64,000 nucleotides of DNA from Bacillota bacterium (GCA_023458375.1 JAEWZT010000001.1:62001-126000); one strand, 5' to 3'; numbered from the stretch's first letter, positions 25,028 to 35,339 are shown. Program-made: numbers and translations. The notes: a model not told the origin generated them from the letters alone.

Positions 25028-27404
25028 ATCGCAAGTTCCAATTTCTTAAAATATCTTTAAGGTTGCCGCCTTTTTTATCTTTTGCTTTATCATTAGCGCC
25101 TTTTTTCTTGTTATTAACATTACCGTTGTCCTCGTGCAAGCCGTGGGGAAAACCGCCTTTATTATTGTTTTCCTTGTCTTTATAATCATTATTATTTTTG
25201 CCGTCACCGCCAAACGAAAGAGTTATTTTATTAGACATTGTCAAATCTTTATCTTCAATGTATTCGCAAAGATAATATGATATTTTTTCTTTATTATTTA
25301 AAGATAGATAATCAAAAAACTGCCCCGTAAAGCTTTCGGTAAGCCTTTCTTCTTTTTCGCCTGTTATCTTAATCAATGTCATAGGTTGGGTTTGTTCCGT
25401 CGTCCAAAGACGGACTATATCTTTGCCCATATCGGCAAATAACTCGTAAAAAACTTTTTGCTCTTGCTTTGGCAAATTATTTTTAGAAAAATAGCCGTAG
25501 ATAATATTTTGGGGTTGTGCGTCGTGTTCCGCCGCTGTAATTTTATGTTTATATGTCAAAACTTCCTTGTCAACTGCCACCTTAACAATATTTTGCGGCG
25601 GGGTGAAGCTTGTCGGCGAAGCATTTTTATATATACTCTTTAAAATGCTGCATGCAATTTCTGCCGGCGCGCCTCCGCCTGTAATATCTTTCAGCTTACT
25701 ATTGTTTTCACTTAACCAAACCGCAAAAGTATGCGAAGATGTGTAGCCGCAAATCAAAGCGTCGGAGTTGTCCCCGCTGCCGCCCACAGTGCCCGTTTTT
25801 GCGGCAACCTCAAAGGGAAGTGATGACAATTTACGCCCCGTGCCGCTTTTTACGGCGTCAAGCAGCATATCTGTGATTATATACGACGTGTCCTCGCTAA
25901 AAACTTCTCTTTGCGCATTTTTATGACTGTATATTACGCTTTTTTCATTGCTTATGCTTTGAATGAATCCGCCTTGTCTGTATATGCCTCCCGAGGCAAG
26001 GGTAAGGTAGCTGTTTGCAAGCCTTTGTATGTCCGTTCCCTTTTGAATACAGCCTAAGGCAAGCGTTAAGTTTTCATCCTCTTTCTGTGTCGCGATTCCG
26101 TTAAGCGACAAAAACTTCCTTGCCTTATCAGCTCCTATACCGTTTATGATTTTTACCGCAGAAGCGTTGAGCGAACGGCTTAGCGCCTCTTTTGCCGTTA
26201 CCCAGCCGTAATAATTGCCGTTGTTGTTTGAGGGCGCGTATCCGCCGTAAGAAATTTTTTCATCTAAAACGGGGGAAAGCTGGGATATATAGTTTAGTTC
26301 CAGCGCCGGCGCATAAACAGCAATAGGTTTTGCGGCTGAACCTATTTGCCTTCCTTGGCGCAAAACATCATAAGGACTAACAGAATAATATGCCGCAACG
26401 CCCGCGTTTGCGTTGTCAATTAAAATTGCCGATTTTTGCGGCTGGTCGCCGCTTACGCATAGCGAGCTGTCTTGCAAAACGCTTTGTTTTACAATTTCTT
26501 GCGCCTTCGGGTCGCAATAAGTCTGTATAACGAGAGAAGAATTTAATAGTTGCAGGGGGCGCATATTGAGGATTTCGCATGCCTCGGCAATGGCTGCAAA
26601 GGCATAGCCATGGTGAAGACCTTTTGCCTGCCTGGCGCTTTGTATTCTTATCTCTTCATTTACAGCGGTTTCAAACTCTTCTTGCGCAATAAACCCATTG
26701 TCAACAAGGGTTTTTAGCACCACGTTGCGCCGCTTAATTCCCTCTTCAAAATGCCCGTAGGGAGAATAATTATTGGGCGCTTTAATCATTCCCGCAAGAT
26801 AAGCGCTTTCAGAAAGTGTTAATTGTGAAGCGCTTTTGCCGAAATAGGCGTTGGATGCGCTTTCAATACCATAACAGTTGCCGCCAAAATATATTGTGTT
26901 GAGATACATTTGCAGTATTTCTTCCTTTGAAAAGGATTTTTCTACTTGGAGCGAAAGTAGCACTTCGTTGATTTTTCGTTTTATGTTCTTTTCATTTGAA
27001 AGGTGCGTATTTTTAACAAGCTGTTGCGTTATAGTTGAAGCGCCTTGGCTGAAAGACCCTTTGCTTAAATTTTTCAACAACGCACGGAAAATGCTTCTTA
27101 TATCAATTCCGCCGTGCGAAAAAAACCTTTTATCCTCAATGCTTACAAAACAGTTTATTGTATAATCGTTTAAACTTGAAACCGCTATAACCTTGGTGTT
27201 TTCAAGCTCTAACGGCTCATCAATGGGCTGACCGCATTTATCTAAAATCGTTAAAGTGCAATTGACGGTGGTTAATTTGTCGTAGTCAAGCGAAACATAG
27301 CTTTCTTCCGAAACAACAAAAGCCACCGTCAGCGCGGCGGTGATTACCGAAAATAATAACAGCGAACAAATCGTTATCAAAACAATTTTTAAAGGTTTTT
27401 TCAT
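25026..27404 (-). CDS. Class A penicillin-binding protein (PBP1A family)
   Basis: A 792-residue bifunctional peptidoglycan polymerase with an N-terminal membrane anchor (about residues 7-30). The GT51 glycosyltransferase domain shows EDKRFFSHGGID and QGASTITQQLVKN. The transpeptidase has the triad SAAK, SLN and KTGT. The last ~60 residues are Asn/Lys/Gly-rich and probably disordered. The ATG follows AAAGGAAG. It is monocistronic and divergent from miaB. A ponA or mrcA symbol would fit, but paralogues cannot be told apart here. Confidence 0.93.
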   Translation of the reverse strand: MKKPLKIVLITICSLLLFSVITAALTVAFVVSEESYVSLDYDKLTTVNCTLTILDKCGQPIDEPLELENTKVIAVSSLNDYTINCFVSIEDKRFFSHGGIDIRSIFRALLKNLSKGSFSQGASTITQQLVKNTHLSNEKNIKRKINEVLLSLQVEKSFSKEEILQMYLNTIYFGGNCYGIESASNAYFGKSASQLTLSESAYLAGMIKAPNNYSPYGHFEEGIKRRNVVLKTLVDNGFIAQEEFETAVNEEIRIQSARQAKGLHHGYAFAAIAEACEILNMRPLQLLNSSLVIQTYCDPKAQEIVKQSVLQDSSLCVSGDQPQKSAILIDNANAGVAAYYSVSPYDVLRQGRQIGSAAKPIAVYAPALELNYISQLSPVLDEKISYGGYAPSNNNGNYYGWVTAKEALSRSLNASAVKIINGIGADKARKFLSLNGIATQKEDENLTLALGCIQKGTDIQRLANSYLTLASGGIYRQGGFIQSISNEKSVIYSHKNAQREVFSEDTSYIITDMLLDAVKSGTGRKLSSLPFEVAAKTGTVGGSGDNSDALICGYTSSHTFAVWLSENNSKLKDITGGGAPAEIACSILKSIYKNASPTSFTPPQNIVKVAVDKEVLTYKHKITAAEHDAQPQNIIYGYFSKNNLPKQEQKVFYELFADMGKDIVRLWTTEQTQPMTLIKITGEKEERLTESFTGQFFDYLSLNNKEKISYYLCEYIEDKDLTMSNKITLSFGGDGKNNNDYKDKENNNKGGFPHGLHEDNGNVNNKKKGANDKAKDKKGGNLKDILRNWNLR

Positions 27405-27451
27405 ATTTCTTCCTTTATTATTTTACCCAAAGTAATTTTTATTTGTTTTTG

Positions 27452-27480
27452 TTGAAATATAGAGCAAAAACATTTATAAT
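27452..27480 (+). promoter_or_regulatory. Promoter of the miaB-mutS-mutL-miaA operon
   Basis: TTGAAA and a consensus TATAAT are spaced exactly 17 nt, 28 nt upstream of the miaB TTG start. Confidence 0.75.
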
Positions 27481-27508
27481 GTAGCTATCTTATATTGGAG
27501 AATCATTC

Positions 27509-28834
27509 TTGAATTATTTTGTAAAAACCTACGGCTGCCAAATGAATGTGCACGAGTCGGAAAAACTCGCGGGAATTTTTGAAAAACTGGGTTACGAATC
27601 TTGCGCCGACGAAAAGCTCGCCGACATTATAGCGTTCAACACGTGCTGCATACGCGAAAGCGCCGAAGCAAAAATTAAAGGGCATATAGGGGAATTAAAG
27701 CGACTTAAAACCAAAAACCCAAATCTAATAATAGTTATTTGCGGCTGCATGACTCAGCAAGAAGGAGTTGCAGCATTGCTTTATAAGCGCTATCCGTTTT
27801 TAGATATTATAATCGGCACGTCAAACCTTAATGTTTTAGAAGAAAAAATTGCCCAAATCAAAGAGAAGCGCAAGGCATTTATAGACACTTCCGAGCTTTC
27901 AAACGCGCAAGAAATATTTTCTGCGCGCACAAGTTTTCCCAATGCATGGGTAAATATTATTTATGGCTGCAATAATTTTTGCACCTATTGTATTGTTCCT
28001 TATGTCAGGGGAAGGGAGCGGAGCAGAAACCGTCAAGAGATTTTAGAGGAAGTTGAAAGCCTGGTAAAAGAGGGCTATAAAGAGATAACGCTGTTGGGGC
28101 AAAATGTAAACTCTTACGGGCAGGATTTAAATCCAAAGGACAGTTTTGCCTCGCTATTGCAAAGCGCCGCCGACATTAAGGGCGATTTCAGAATAAGGTT
28201 TATGACTTCTCACCCCAAAGATTTGTCAAACGACCTTATTGACGTGATTGCGAGGAATGACAAAATTTGCAAAAGTATTCATCTTCCCGTCCAAAGCGGA
28301 AGCAACGAAATATTGCAAAAAATGAACAGGCGTTACACCCGCGAACGTTACCTTTCGCTCATTGCACAGATTAGGGCAAAAATACCGCAGGCGGGAATTA
28401 CGAGCGACATTATAGTGGGCTTTCCGGCAGAGAGTCAACATGACTTTGAAGATACGCTTGACCTTGTTGAAAAAGTGAGATTTTCTTCTTTATTTTGCTT
28501 CATATACTCTAAGCGCCGCGGCACCGCCGCCACCGACATGGCGGGACAAATTGACAGGGCTGTTAAAGGCGAGCGTATAAAGCGGCTTTTAGAGCTTCAA
28601 AACGCTATAACAACTGAAATAAGCCAAACTTACGAAGGTAAGGTTATGGAAATACTAATTGACGGAGTAAATGAGAAATACAAAGATACCTACTGCGGAC
28701 GGACAGACTGCGGCAGGCTTGTAAACGTCAAAAGCGAGAAAAACCTGATAGGGCGTTTTGTTTATGCTAAAATTAAGAGGTTTCAGTCGGCGACGTTATG
28801 GGGAGATTTAACGGAGGAAGAAAAGTGGCGCTGA
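27509..28834 (+). CDS. miaB: tRNA-2-methylthio-N6-dimethylallyladenosine synthase MiaB
   Basis: A 441-residue radical SAM methylthiotransferase that converts i6A37 of tRNA to ms2i6A37. The N-terminal UPF0004 domain holds the auxiliary-cluster cysteines (C10 in YGCQMN, another in NTCCIRE, another in CGCMTQ). The radical SAM motif is CNNFCTYC, and the C-terminal ~65 residues form a TRAM domain. The start is a TTG with GGAGA eight bases upstream. MiaA, which makes its substrate i6A, is the fourth gene of the same operon. Confidence 0.96.
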   Translation: MNYFVKTYGCQMNVHESEKLAGIFEKLGYESCADEKLADIIAFNTCCIRESAEAKIKGHIGELKRLKTKNPNLIIVICGCMTQQEGVAALLYKRYPFLDIIIGTSNLNVLEEKIAQIKEKRKAFIDTSELSNAQEIFSARTSFPNAWVNIIYGCNNFCTYCIVPYVRGRERSRNRQEILEEVESLVKEGYKEITLLGQNVNSYGQDLNPKDSFASLLQSAADIKGDFRIRFMTSHPKDLSNDLIDVIARNDKICKSIHLPVQSGSNEILQKMNRRYTRERYLSLIAQIRAKIPQAGITSDIIVGFPAESQHDFEDTLDLVEKVRFSSLFCFIYSKRRGTAATDMAGQIDRAVKGERIKRLLELQNAITTEISQTYEGKVMEILIDGVNEKYKDTYCGRTDCGRLVNVKSEKNLIGRFVYAKIKRFQSATLWGDLTEEEKWR

Positions 28835-31242
28835 CACAAGTAATGCAACAGTATACGAGGCGAAAGGAAGAATATGGCGACTGCATTTTGCTTTTTAGGC
28901 TGGGCGATTTTTACGAAATGTATGGCGACGATGCGCTTTATGCCAGCAAAACGCTGTCTTTAACCTTAACAAGCCGCAATATGGGGGGCGAAAGAGTTCC
29001 TATGTGCGGAATGCCTTTTCACGCAGCGGACTCTTATATCGGCAAACTTGTCGCCGAAGGAAAAAAGGTTGCGATATGCGAACAGACAAATAAGGGCGGC
29101 GGTAAAACGGGCGATATTAACTACAAGGAAGAAAAAACTAACTCAATAGCTTCCCGCGAAGTGGTGCGCGTTGTTACTAAGGGCACCTCCTTAGGATACG
29201 CTAACGTCAATTCAAAACGCAACAGTTATTTGTGCAGTATTGCTATGGACAAAACGGAAGGCGCAGCCCTTGCCTTTTGCGACATGACGACGGGTGAATT
29301 TTTTGTTTGCGATGCGGGCAAAAATGTTTATGAGGGCATTCAAGAGCTACTTTACACATATTTGCCCGACGAAATAATTTCCGGCACCCGCAATTTATAT
29401 TTAAACGACAAATTAAACATCTTTGCCGTTAAGGGCATTGACCTTATAAAACCTTATTTTGATTGGGTATATGATTACGGTTTTGCCAAAGATGCGCTTA
29501 AAGGGCAATTTAATGTAATTACTTTGGGTGCTGCTGGTTCACAAAGAGACAGGCTTGAAGTAATCGCTTGCGGTTCGCTCATAAGCTACTTAAAAGACAC
29601 CCAAAAGAGAGATTTGCCGCATTTACAAAGGATAAAATCCCAAGACGGCGCAAAATATATGTCCTTGGATTTTTCCACAAGAAAAAATTTGGAACTTTCA
29701 AAGGCTTTGCGCGACGGAAAGCAAAAGGGCAGCTTACTTTCGCTTTTGGACAATACTTTAACGCCTTTCGGTTCGCGGTTATTGTGCAAATGGCTGGAAG
29801 CGCCTCTGTGCGACAAAGCGGAAATTGACAAACGCCTTGACGCGGTGGGGGAGTTGACAAAGGGCAACACGCTTGCGCTTGAAAAGGTATTGCCGCAAAC
29901 CGCCGATATTGAAAGAGCTGCCGCAAAAATTGCCCACAATAGTTATTCCTTTGATGATTTTGTTTCTATTGCGGCTACTTTTAACAAAGCGAAAAGCGTT
30001 TATTTATCTTGCGAAGCATTTAACAGTCTCTTAATGGAAGAAATAAAGGAAAAATTATTAACGGGCGAAAATGCCGAGGCTCTTTTTGAAAGGGTAATAA
30101 ATATAAAGGAAAATGAGTTTAATAAAGGCTATGACGGCGAACTTAATGTCTTGTTTGACGGTTATGCACTTTTGCTTAAAAAACTAAACGAGCTTGAAGT
30201 TAGTGAAAAAGCGTTGTTCAAAGTCAAAAATATAAATATTTCACGCAATAAAATATTCGGCTACTATATTGAAGTACCCAAAGGCGCAAAAGAAACTGTG
30301 CCAACCAATTATATGGCAAAACAAACGCTTTCTGACGCTTATAGATACACTTTCCCGCAATTGATTACGCTTGAAAATGAAATAAAACAAAAAGAGTGGG
30401 AAATCACCCAAAAGAAAAAGGTCTTATCGGCGAATTTTAGGGAAAAAATTATTGAGATTTTGCCCGTTATTCAAGGTTTTTCCCAAGCCTTGTCTACCCT
30501 TGACGTCTTGTTGTGCTTTGCTAACAATGCCAAAAACTTTAACTATACCCGCCCTGAAATTTTAGAAAAAGGCGGCGAACTGACAGTGATTGAGGGAAGA
30601 CACCCCTTAGTTGAAAGAGCGCTTACAAACAGTTTTGTCGCAAACGATTGTGCATTTAGTGAAAACACAAGAATAATGCTCATTACAGGTCCCAATATGG
30701 CGGGCAAAAGCACATATATGAGGCAAGTTGCGTTAATCGCAATTCTTGCGCACGCAGGCAGTTTTGTGCCTTGCTTAAAGGCGCGCATTCCTTTAATTGA
30801 TAAAATATTTACCCGCATAGGCGCGCAAGACGATATTAGTTTTAACAAAAGCACCTTCATGACGGAATGCGTTGAGGTAGGCAACATTCTTAACAATGCC
30901 ACTCAAAACAGCCTCGTGCTGCTTGACGAAGTGGGCAGGTCAACTTCCGCTGATGACGGTTTGGCGATTGCGCGGGCGGTAACGGAGTATCTTCATGACG
31001 TATTGCACTGCAAAACAATGTTTTCTACGCATTACAAGGAGTTAGCGGAACTTTCTAAAACAAAAAAGAATATTAAAAACTTCAAACTTGAAGCAAAGCA
31101 AGAGCGAGGTAATTTGCATTTCTATTATAAAGTTGCAGAGGGCGTTGCGGAAAAAAGTTTTGGAATTGAAGTTGCTCGGCAATCGGGGATGCCTGCAAGC
31201 GTTATAGATAGGGCGGCGGCGCTTATAGGTGAAAAAGTATGA
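28825..31242 (+). CDS. mutS: DNA mismatch repair protein MutS
   Basis: An 805-residue mismatch sensor. The N-terminal FRLGDFYEMYGDDA segment carries the mismatch-wedging Phe-X-Glu (FYE), and the ATPase has Walker A GPNMAGKST near residue 622 and DEVGRSTSADDG. All core domains are present; the protein is somewhat shorter than the ~850 of E. coli, with a short C-terminal tail. I choose GTG 28825, placed after GGAGG, because the protein then begins MALTQVMQQY as in other MutS. It overlaps miaB by 10 nt. Confidence 0.95.
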   Translation: MALTQVMQQYTRRKEEYGDCILLFRLGDFYEMYGDDALYASKTLSLTLTSRNMGGERVPMCGMPFHAADSYIGKLVAEGKKVAICEQTNKGGGKTGDINYKEEKTNSIASREVVRVVTKGTSLGYANVNSKRNSYLCSIAMDKTEGAALAFCDMTTGEFFVCDAGKNVYEGIQELLYTYLPDEIISGTRNLYLNDKLNIFAVKGIDLIKPYFDWVYDYGFAKDALKGQFNVITLGAAGSQRDRLEVIACGSLISYLKDTQKRDLPHLQRIKSQDGAKYMSLDFSTRKNLELSKALRDGKQKGSLLSLLDNTLTPFGSRLLCKWLEAPLCDKAEIDKRLDAVGELTKGNTLALEKVLPQTADIERAAAKIAHNSYSFDDFVSIAATFNKAKSVYLSCEAFNSLLMEEIKEKLLTGENAEALFERVINIKENEFNKGYDGELNVLFDGYALLLKKLNELEVSEKALFKVKNINISRNKIFGYYIEVPKGAKETVPTNYMAKQTLSDAYRYTFPQLITLENEIKQKEWEITQKKKVLSANFREKIIEILPVIQGFSQALSTLDVLLCFANNAKNFNYTRPEILEKGGELTVIEGRHPLVERALTNSFVANDCAFSENTRIMLITGPNMAGKSTYMRQVALIAILAHAGSFVPCLKARIPLIDKIFTRIGAQDDISFNKSTFMTECVEVGNILNNATQNSLVLLDEVGRSTSADDGLAIARAVTEYLHDVLHCKTMFSTHYKELAELSKTKKNIKNFKLEAKQERGNLHFYYKVAEGVAEKSFGIEVARQSGMPASVIDRAAALIGEKV

Positions 31243-33014
31243 ATATTTTTCCTTCGCAAGACAATTTTCCATCGGAAAAAATAAGCGATGTAATGCTTTC
31301 TCCGCTCGCCGTGCTTAAAGAATTGATTGAAAACGCCGTTGACAGCGAAGCGACAGTTATAAAAATATCCGTTGAAGGTAATGGTATAGGCAAAATTACC
31401 GTTGCGGATAACGGATGCGGTATTGATTATATTGACACAAAGTATTTATTAAAAGAGGGTTTTACGTCCAAAATTAAAGGTAAGCCTCTGCAAAACGGTT
31501 CTTATCCGCTAGGCTGGCGGGGAAAATCTCTTTTTGCGATTGCGTCAATATCAAAAATTAAAATTGCCTCAAAACAAGCGGACGGCCAAGGTTTTGAACT
31601 AACGTGCAATTTCGGGTTAAGCGAACTCAAAAAAACTTACCTTGAAAAAAGCGGCACAATCGTTCAAATTACAAACCTGTATTTGCAAGACAATCTTTTA
31701 AGGGAAAAACACAAAACAGACAGAAGCCTTAAATCTTTAATAAATAGATGCGTAATTGATTACGCCCTTAACAACGAGAATATTTCTTTCCAATACAGCG
31801 TTGACGGCAAGCCGGTCTTTTCAAAACCCGCCTGCCCCCTTAAAGAGGCATTGCAATACATTTTTGGGGCAACGCTTTCAGGGGATATTCTCAAAGAGAT
31901 TGACTGGCATTGTGGCGGAATAGCTTTAAAGGGCATAACGATTTTTCCGCCGGAAGGCTTGGATACTTCTTTCGGTAATTATAACTGTATAGCTTTGCAG
32001 GGCAGAAGCATTTGCAGCGAGGCTTTAAATAACACGATAAAAGGCGTCTATAAATATTATTTTTTGACGTCAAAACTCCCCTTATTTTTTATCAAAATTC
32101 AAATGCCCTTTAAAGACGTTGAATTTGACTGTGATGCTTTAAAGCAAACCCCCAAATTTTTGTCGGAAAAAAATTTATGCGACTGCGTAAAAGAATGCTT
32201 AGCTAAGTCGCTTTATTTTCAATACTACACACGGAAAAGATTTAATTTTACCCTGCCGAAGAGCAAAATATCTTACAAACAATATACGTTAAAAGAAGAT
32301 GTAAAACCTTTATGTTTTATTTCTCTAAATAAAAATAACGACGGCGAAATAATACAATCACAAAACTTGGATAATTTTGAAAAATTGCTTGCCGCCCAAC
32401 GCAACAACAACGGGAACCGTGATTTTAAGATTAATACTTTTACAAATACTAATGTTTTAGGGCTGCTTTTTAACAAATATATTGTAGCGGCAAGAGAAAA
32501 CTTCTTTTATTTTATTGACTATAACGCCGCGCGCGCGTTGTTCTATTACGACAGTTATATAAGTCAATTTGAAAGCGAAACCGTTGTTATATCCAAGTTA
32601 TTCAGCCCTTTTGCGTTTAAGCTGAATGGAAACTCCGCTAATCAACTTGATAAATTCCAAAACTTATTAAAATCGGCGGGCTTTATTTTTTCAAGAATTA
32701 ACGAAGGATACTACAAACTTGACGCAATACCGGAGATTTTTATGGGCATGCTTAACTGCCAAAGTTTTTTAAACTGCTTAATCTTGCGGCTTAACGATTT
32801 TCACAGCGAAATATCGGTAAATGAAATTGCACTTTGCGCCTGCGACTGCTTAACATTTAACACCGTAAACCTTACAATAACGGACTTAAAATCTTTTGTC
32901 AAAGACTTTGAGGGTAAAAGATTTAGAAAAACGCCCAAGGGAAATGAAATTGTAATTGTTTATACAGCCGATGACCTTAAAGAACGTTTTGAAGGCAGGG
33001 GAGGAATTAAATGA
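31239..33014 (+). CDS. mutL: Divergent DNA mismatch repair protein MutL, endonuclease site eroded
   Basis: A 591-residue MutL homologue coupled to mutS by an ATGA overlap. The N-terminal GHKL ATPase is recognisable: KELIENAVDS, DNGCGI, GFTSKI and GWRGKSL (normally GFRGEAL). The C-terminal domain aligns with endonuclease-type MutL, but its motifs are changed. DQHAAxERxxYE has become DYNAARALFYYD near residue 427, the SCKxAI block is CDCLTF, and CPHGRP is RKTPKG. Metal-dependent nicking therefore looks lost, although the position in the operon and the ATPase core are kept. Confidence 0.9.
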   Translation: MNIFPSQDNFPSEKISDVMLSPLAVLKELIENAVDSEATVIKISVEGNGIGKITVADNGCGIDYIDTKYLLKEGFTSKIKGKPLQNGSYPLGWRGKSLFAIASISKIKIASKQADGQGFELTCNFGLSELKKTYLEKSGTIVQITNLYLQDNLLREKHKTDRSLKSLINRCVIDYALNNENISFQYSVDGKPVFSKPACPLKEALQYIFGATLSGDILKEIDWHCGGIALKGITIFPPEGLDTSFGNYNCIALQGRSICSEALNNTIKGVYKYYFLTSKLPLFFIKIQMPFKDVEFDCDALKQTPKFLSEKNLCDCVKECLAKSLYFQYYTRKRFNFTLPKSKISYKQYTLKEDVKPLCFISLNKNNDGEIIQSQNLDNFEKLLAAQRNNNGNRDFKINTFTNTNVLGLLFNKYIVAARENFFYFIDYNAARALFYYDSYISQFESETVVISKLFSPFAFKLNGNSANQLDKFQNLLKSAGFIFSRINEGYYKLDAIPEIFMGMLNCQSFLNCLILRLNDFHSEISVNEIALCACDCLTFNTVNLTITDLKSFVKDFEGKRFRKTPKGNEIVIVYTADDLKERFEGRGGIK

Positions 33015-33925
33015 AACAACCTCTGCTTATCATAGGCGGCGCAACCGCCGCTGGAAAATCGGAAATAGCGTTTGCGCTGGCAAAAAGAATAAAAACCGAT
33101 ATTATATCGGCCGACTCGGCGCAAGTATATAAAGAGCTTGATATCGGCACGGCAAAACCTTCTGCGCAAGAGCAAAGCGTCGTTAAACACCACCTCATTG
33201 ATATCGTAAGCCCTCTTGAAAATTTTAGCAGTTTTCAATACAAGAGTATATGTCAAGGAGTTTTGTGCGGCTACGGCGAGGAACAAATTCCGTTAATTGT
33301 CGGAGGCACGGGCTTTTATATTGAATCGCTTTTGTTTCCTTTGGATTTTTCTAAATCAAACGACGAAGCTTACCGAAAGGAATTGTGGAAAATTTGCGAT
33401 AAACGCGGCAAAGAAGCTTTGCATGACTTGCTGCGCGAACTTGACCCGTCATCAGCGGAAAAGATTCATCAAAACAATGCGGTAAGGGTTATTAGGGCTT
33501 TGGAGATAATCAAAAACGGTTATAAGCTTTCTGATTTTTCGCGCCAAAGAACGAGCGAATATCCTTATGTGCTTTTTCAAATAGATTTGCCGCGCGATAT
33601 TTTATATGAAAAAATTAATCTTAGGGTGGACAGTATGCTGAAAAAAGGGTTAGTGGGGGAAGTTGAATATCTTTATAAAAAATATCAAGACGAGACGCTT
33701 CAATCTCTTCAAACAATAGGCTACAAAGAAATAATCGAATATTTCAAGGGTAAATGCAGTTTTAAAGAAGCGGTTGAAAACTTAAAAAAGAATACACGCA
33801 ACTACGCAAAGCGGCAACTAACCTTTTTTAAAAGATTAAAGCCGATAATTATAGACGGCAGCGATAAAGAGTCCGCGATAGACAAAATCTGCGCAGAATA
33901 CTACAAGAAATGCTCAAATCAATAA
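33011..33925 (+). CDS. miaA: tRNA dimethylallyltransferase MiaA
   Basis: A 304-residue enzyme that attaches a dimethylallyl group to A37 of tRNAs reading UNN codons. The P-loop GGATAAGKSE (residues 8-17), DSAQVYKELDIGTAKPS and VGGTGFYIESLL are characteristic. It begins inside the mutL stop codon. The hfq gene often found next in Firmicutes is absent; a palindrome of the dispersed family overlaps the miaA stop. Confidence 0.97.
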   Translation: MKQPLLIIGGATAAGKSEIAFALAKRIKTDIISADSAQVYKELDIGTAKPSAQEQSVVKHHLIDIVSPLENFSSFQYKSICQGVLCGYGEEQIPLIVGGTGFYIESLLFPLDFSKSNDEAYRKELWKICDKRGKEALHDLLRELDPSSAEKIHQNNAVRVIRALEIIKNGYKLSDFSRQRTSEYPYVLFQIDLPRDILYEKINLRVDSMLKKGLVGEVEYLYKKYQDETLQSLQTIGYKEIIEYFKGKCSFKEAVENLKKNTRNYAKRQLTFFKRLKPIIIDGSDKESAIDKICAEYYKKCSNQ

Positions 33926-33946
33926 TACTATTTTACAGATAGTATT
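33924..33946. repeat. 23-bp palindrome, copy 3
   Basis: AATACTAT, 7 nt TTTACAG, ATAGTATT. Perfect arms that extend two further A/T pairs on each side. It overlaps the miaA stop and lies just before the ribosome site of the next gene. Confidence 0.7.
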
Positions 33947-33960
33947 ATATAAGGAAGACA

Positions 33961-35193
33961 ATGACAGAAAAACTAAAAAAATTTATTGATGAATGTGAAA
34001 TTAAACTGGATAAACCTTTCTCGCGCTTAGATGCGATATGTTTGCATAACCAAAAGAAAGTATTAGACGCTTTTAGAAAGAATTCCGTTGCGTTAAGGCA
34101 TTTTAGCGGAACGACAGGCTACGGCTACGACGACGCGGGCAGATTAATGCTTAATAAGGTTTATGCCGACGTTTTTCATACAGAGGATGCGCTTGTGGGG
34201 TGCAACATTGCCTCTGGAACGCATGCGATTACTCTTACGCTTTTTGGGCTTTTACGGCCAAATGATTTAATGCTTTCTATAAGCGGCGAAGTATATGATA
34301 CGCTTAAAGGTGTTATTAAGGGTAAAGATAACGGCTCTTTGGCGGATTTTGGCATAGATTTTTCAGCCGTTCCGCTTACAAGCGAGTTTGATTTTGATGA
34401 AGATAGTATTAAAAAAGCCTTAATAGAGGGCAAGCCAAAGATTATATATATCCAACGTTCAAGAGGGTATGAATGGCGCAACTCGCTGACATGCGCTCAA
34501 ATTGAGAATGCTATAAACTTTATAAGACAAATAAAAAAGGATTCAATAATTGTTGTTGATAACTGTTACGGCGAGTTCGTCGAGTCGGTTGAGCCTACCG
34601 ACGTAGGCGCCGACATTGTTGTAGGGTCTTTGATAAAGAATACGGGTGGGGGATTTGCCCCTTGCGGCGGTTATGTAGCCGGCAAAAAGCTTTACATTGA
34701 CCTGATAGCAAATAGGCTTACAGCGCCTTCTCTGGGCGCAGAAATAGGCAGCAGCGAGAGGGGTTATAGAGATTATTACCAGGGGCTTTTTGTTGCGCCG
34801 CATACTGTAAAGCAGGCGCTGAAAACGGCGCTGTTATTTAGCTGCGCTTATAGCAGCTTGGGCTATTCAACTCTTCCCGATATTGACGGCATTTTAGGCG
34901 ATATAGTTTGTTCAATTAAACTAAACAACGAAAAAGAGTTGATTGAGTTATGTCAAGCTATTCAAAGCGCGTCACCAATAGAATCTTTTGCACGCCCGCA
35001 GCCTTGGGATATGCCGGGATATAAAAACAAAGTCATTATGGCGGCAGGATGTTTTGTTCAAGGCGCTTCAATAGAGTTAAGCTGCGATGCACCTCTAAGA
35101 GAACCGTATATTGCCTATCTGCAAGGTTCTTTGACTTATGAGCACGGTAAAATTGCCTTAATGGAAGCGTTGAGTAAAAAGGGACAATTTTAA
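33961..35193 (+). CDS. ynbB: PLP-dependent methionine gamma-lyase-like protein (aluminium resistance/YnbB family)
   Basis: A 410-residue PLP fold-type I protein of the Met_gamma_lyase family historically labelled aluminium resistance protein. Its reaction is not firmly known. Family segments include LRHFSGTTGYGYDDAGR, the ASGTHAI loop, VDNCYGEF and the expected PLP lysine in GSLIKNTGGG. In Bacillus this gene sits beside hflX (ynbA); here hflX is about 1 kb further on, on the other strand. The ATG follows AAGGAAG, and a strong hairpin lies about 110 nt downstream. Confidence 0.9.
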   Translation: MTEKLKKFIDECEIKLDKPFSRLDAICLHNQKKVLDAFRKNSVALRHFSGTTGYGYDDAGRLMLNKVYADVFHTEDALVGCNIASGTHAITLTLFGLLRPNDLMLSISGEVYDTLKGVIKGKDNGSLADFGIDFSAVPLTSEFDFDEDSIKKALIEGKPKIIYIQRSRGYEWRNSLTCAQIENAINFIRQIKKDSIIVVDNCYGEFVESVEPTDVGADIVVGSLIKNTGGGFAPCGGYVAGKKLYIDLIANRLTAPSLGAEIGSSERGYRDYYQGLFVAPHTVKQALKTALLFSCAYSSLGYSTLPDIDGILGDIVCSIKLNNEKELIELCQAIQSASPIESFARPQPWDMPGYKNKVIMAAGCFVQGASIELSCDAPLREPYIAYLQGSLTYEHGKIALMEALSKKGQF

Positions 35194-35299
35194 TCTATTT
35201 TAAAAACACAAACGCATGCACAAATTGCATTGTTTTTTGAATGTTGATAATCTTAGCTCCCCATCTTTCTATAAGGTAAAATAAAATATAATAACGCTA

Positions 35300-35339
35300 A
35301 TTAAAATGCGTTTCACAAAACTGTGAAACGCATTTTAAT
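35300..35339. terminator. Bidirectional terminator between ynbB and lexA
   Basis: A perfect 18-bp stem (35300-35317 and 35322-35339) with loop AAAC and A/T-rich outer ends lies between convergent genes. It also marks the strand switch of the window. Confidence 0.8.

Noticed and set aside
28798..28824. ATG start for mutS at 28798
   Set aside because: It lies deep in miaB, and the GGAGG site points to GTG 28825, which gives the usual MutS N-terminus.
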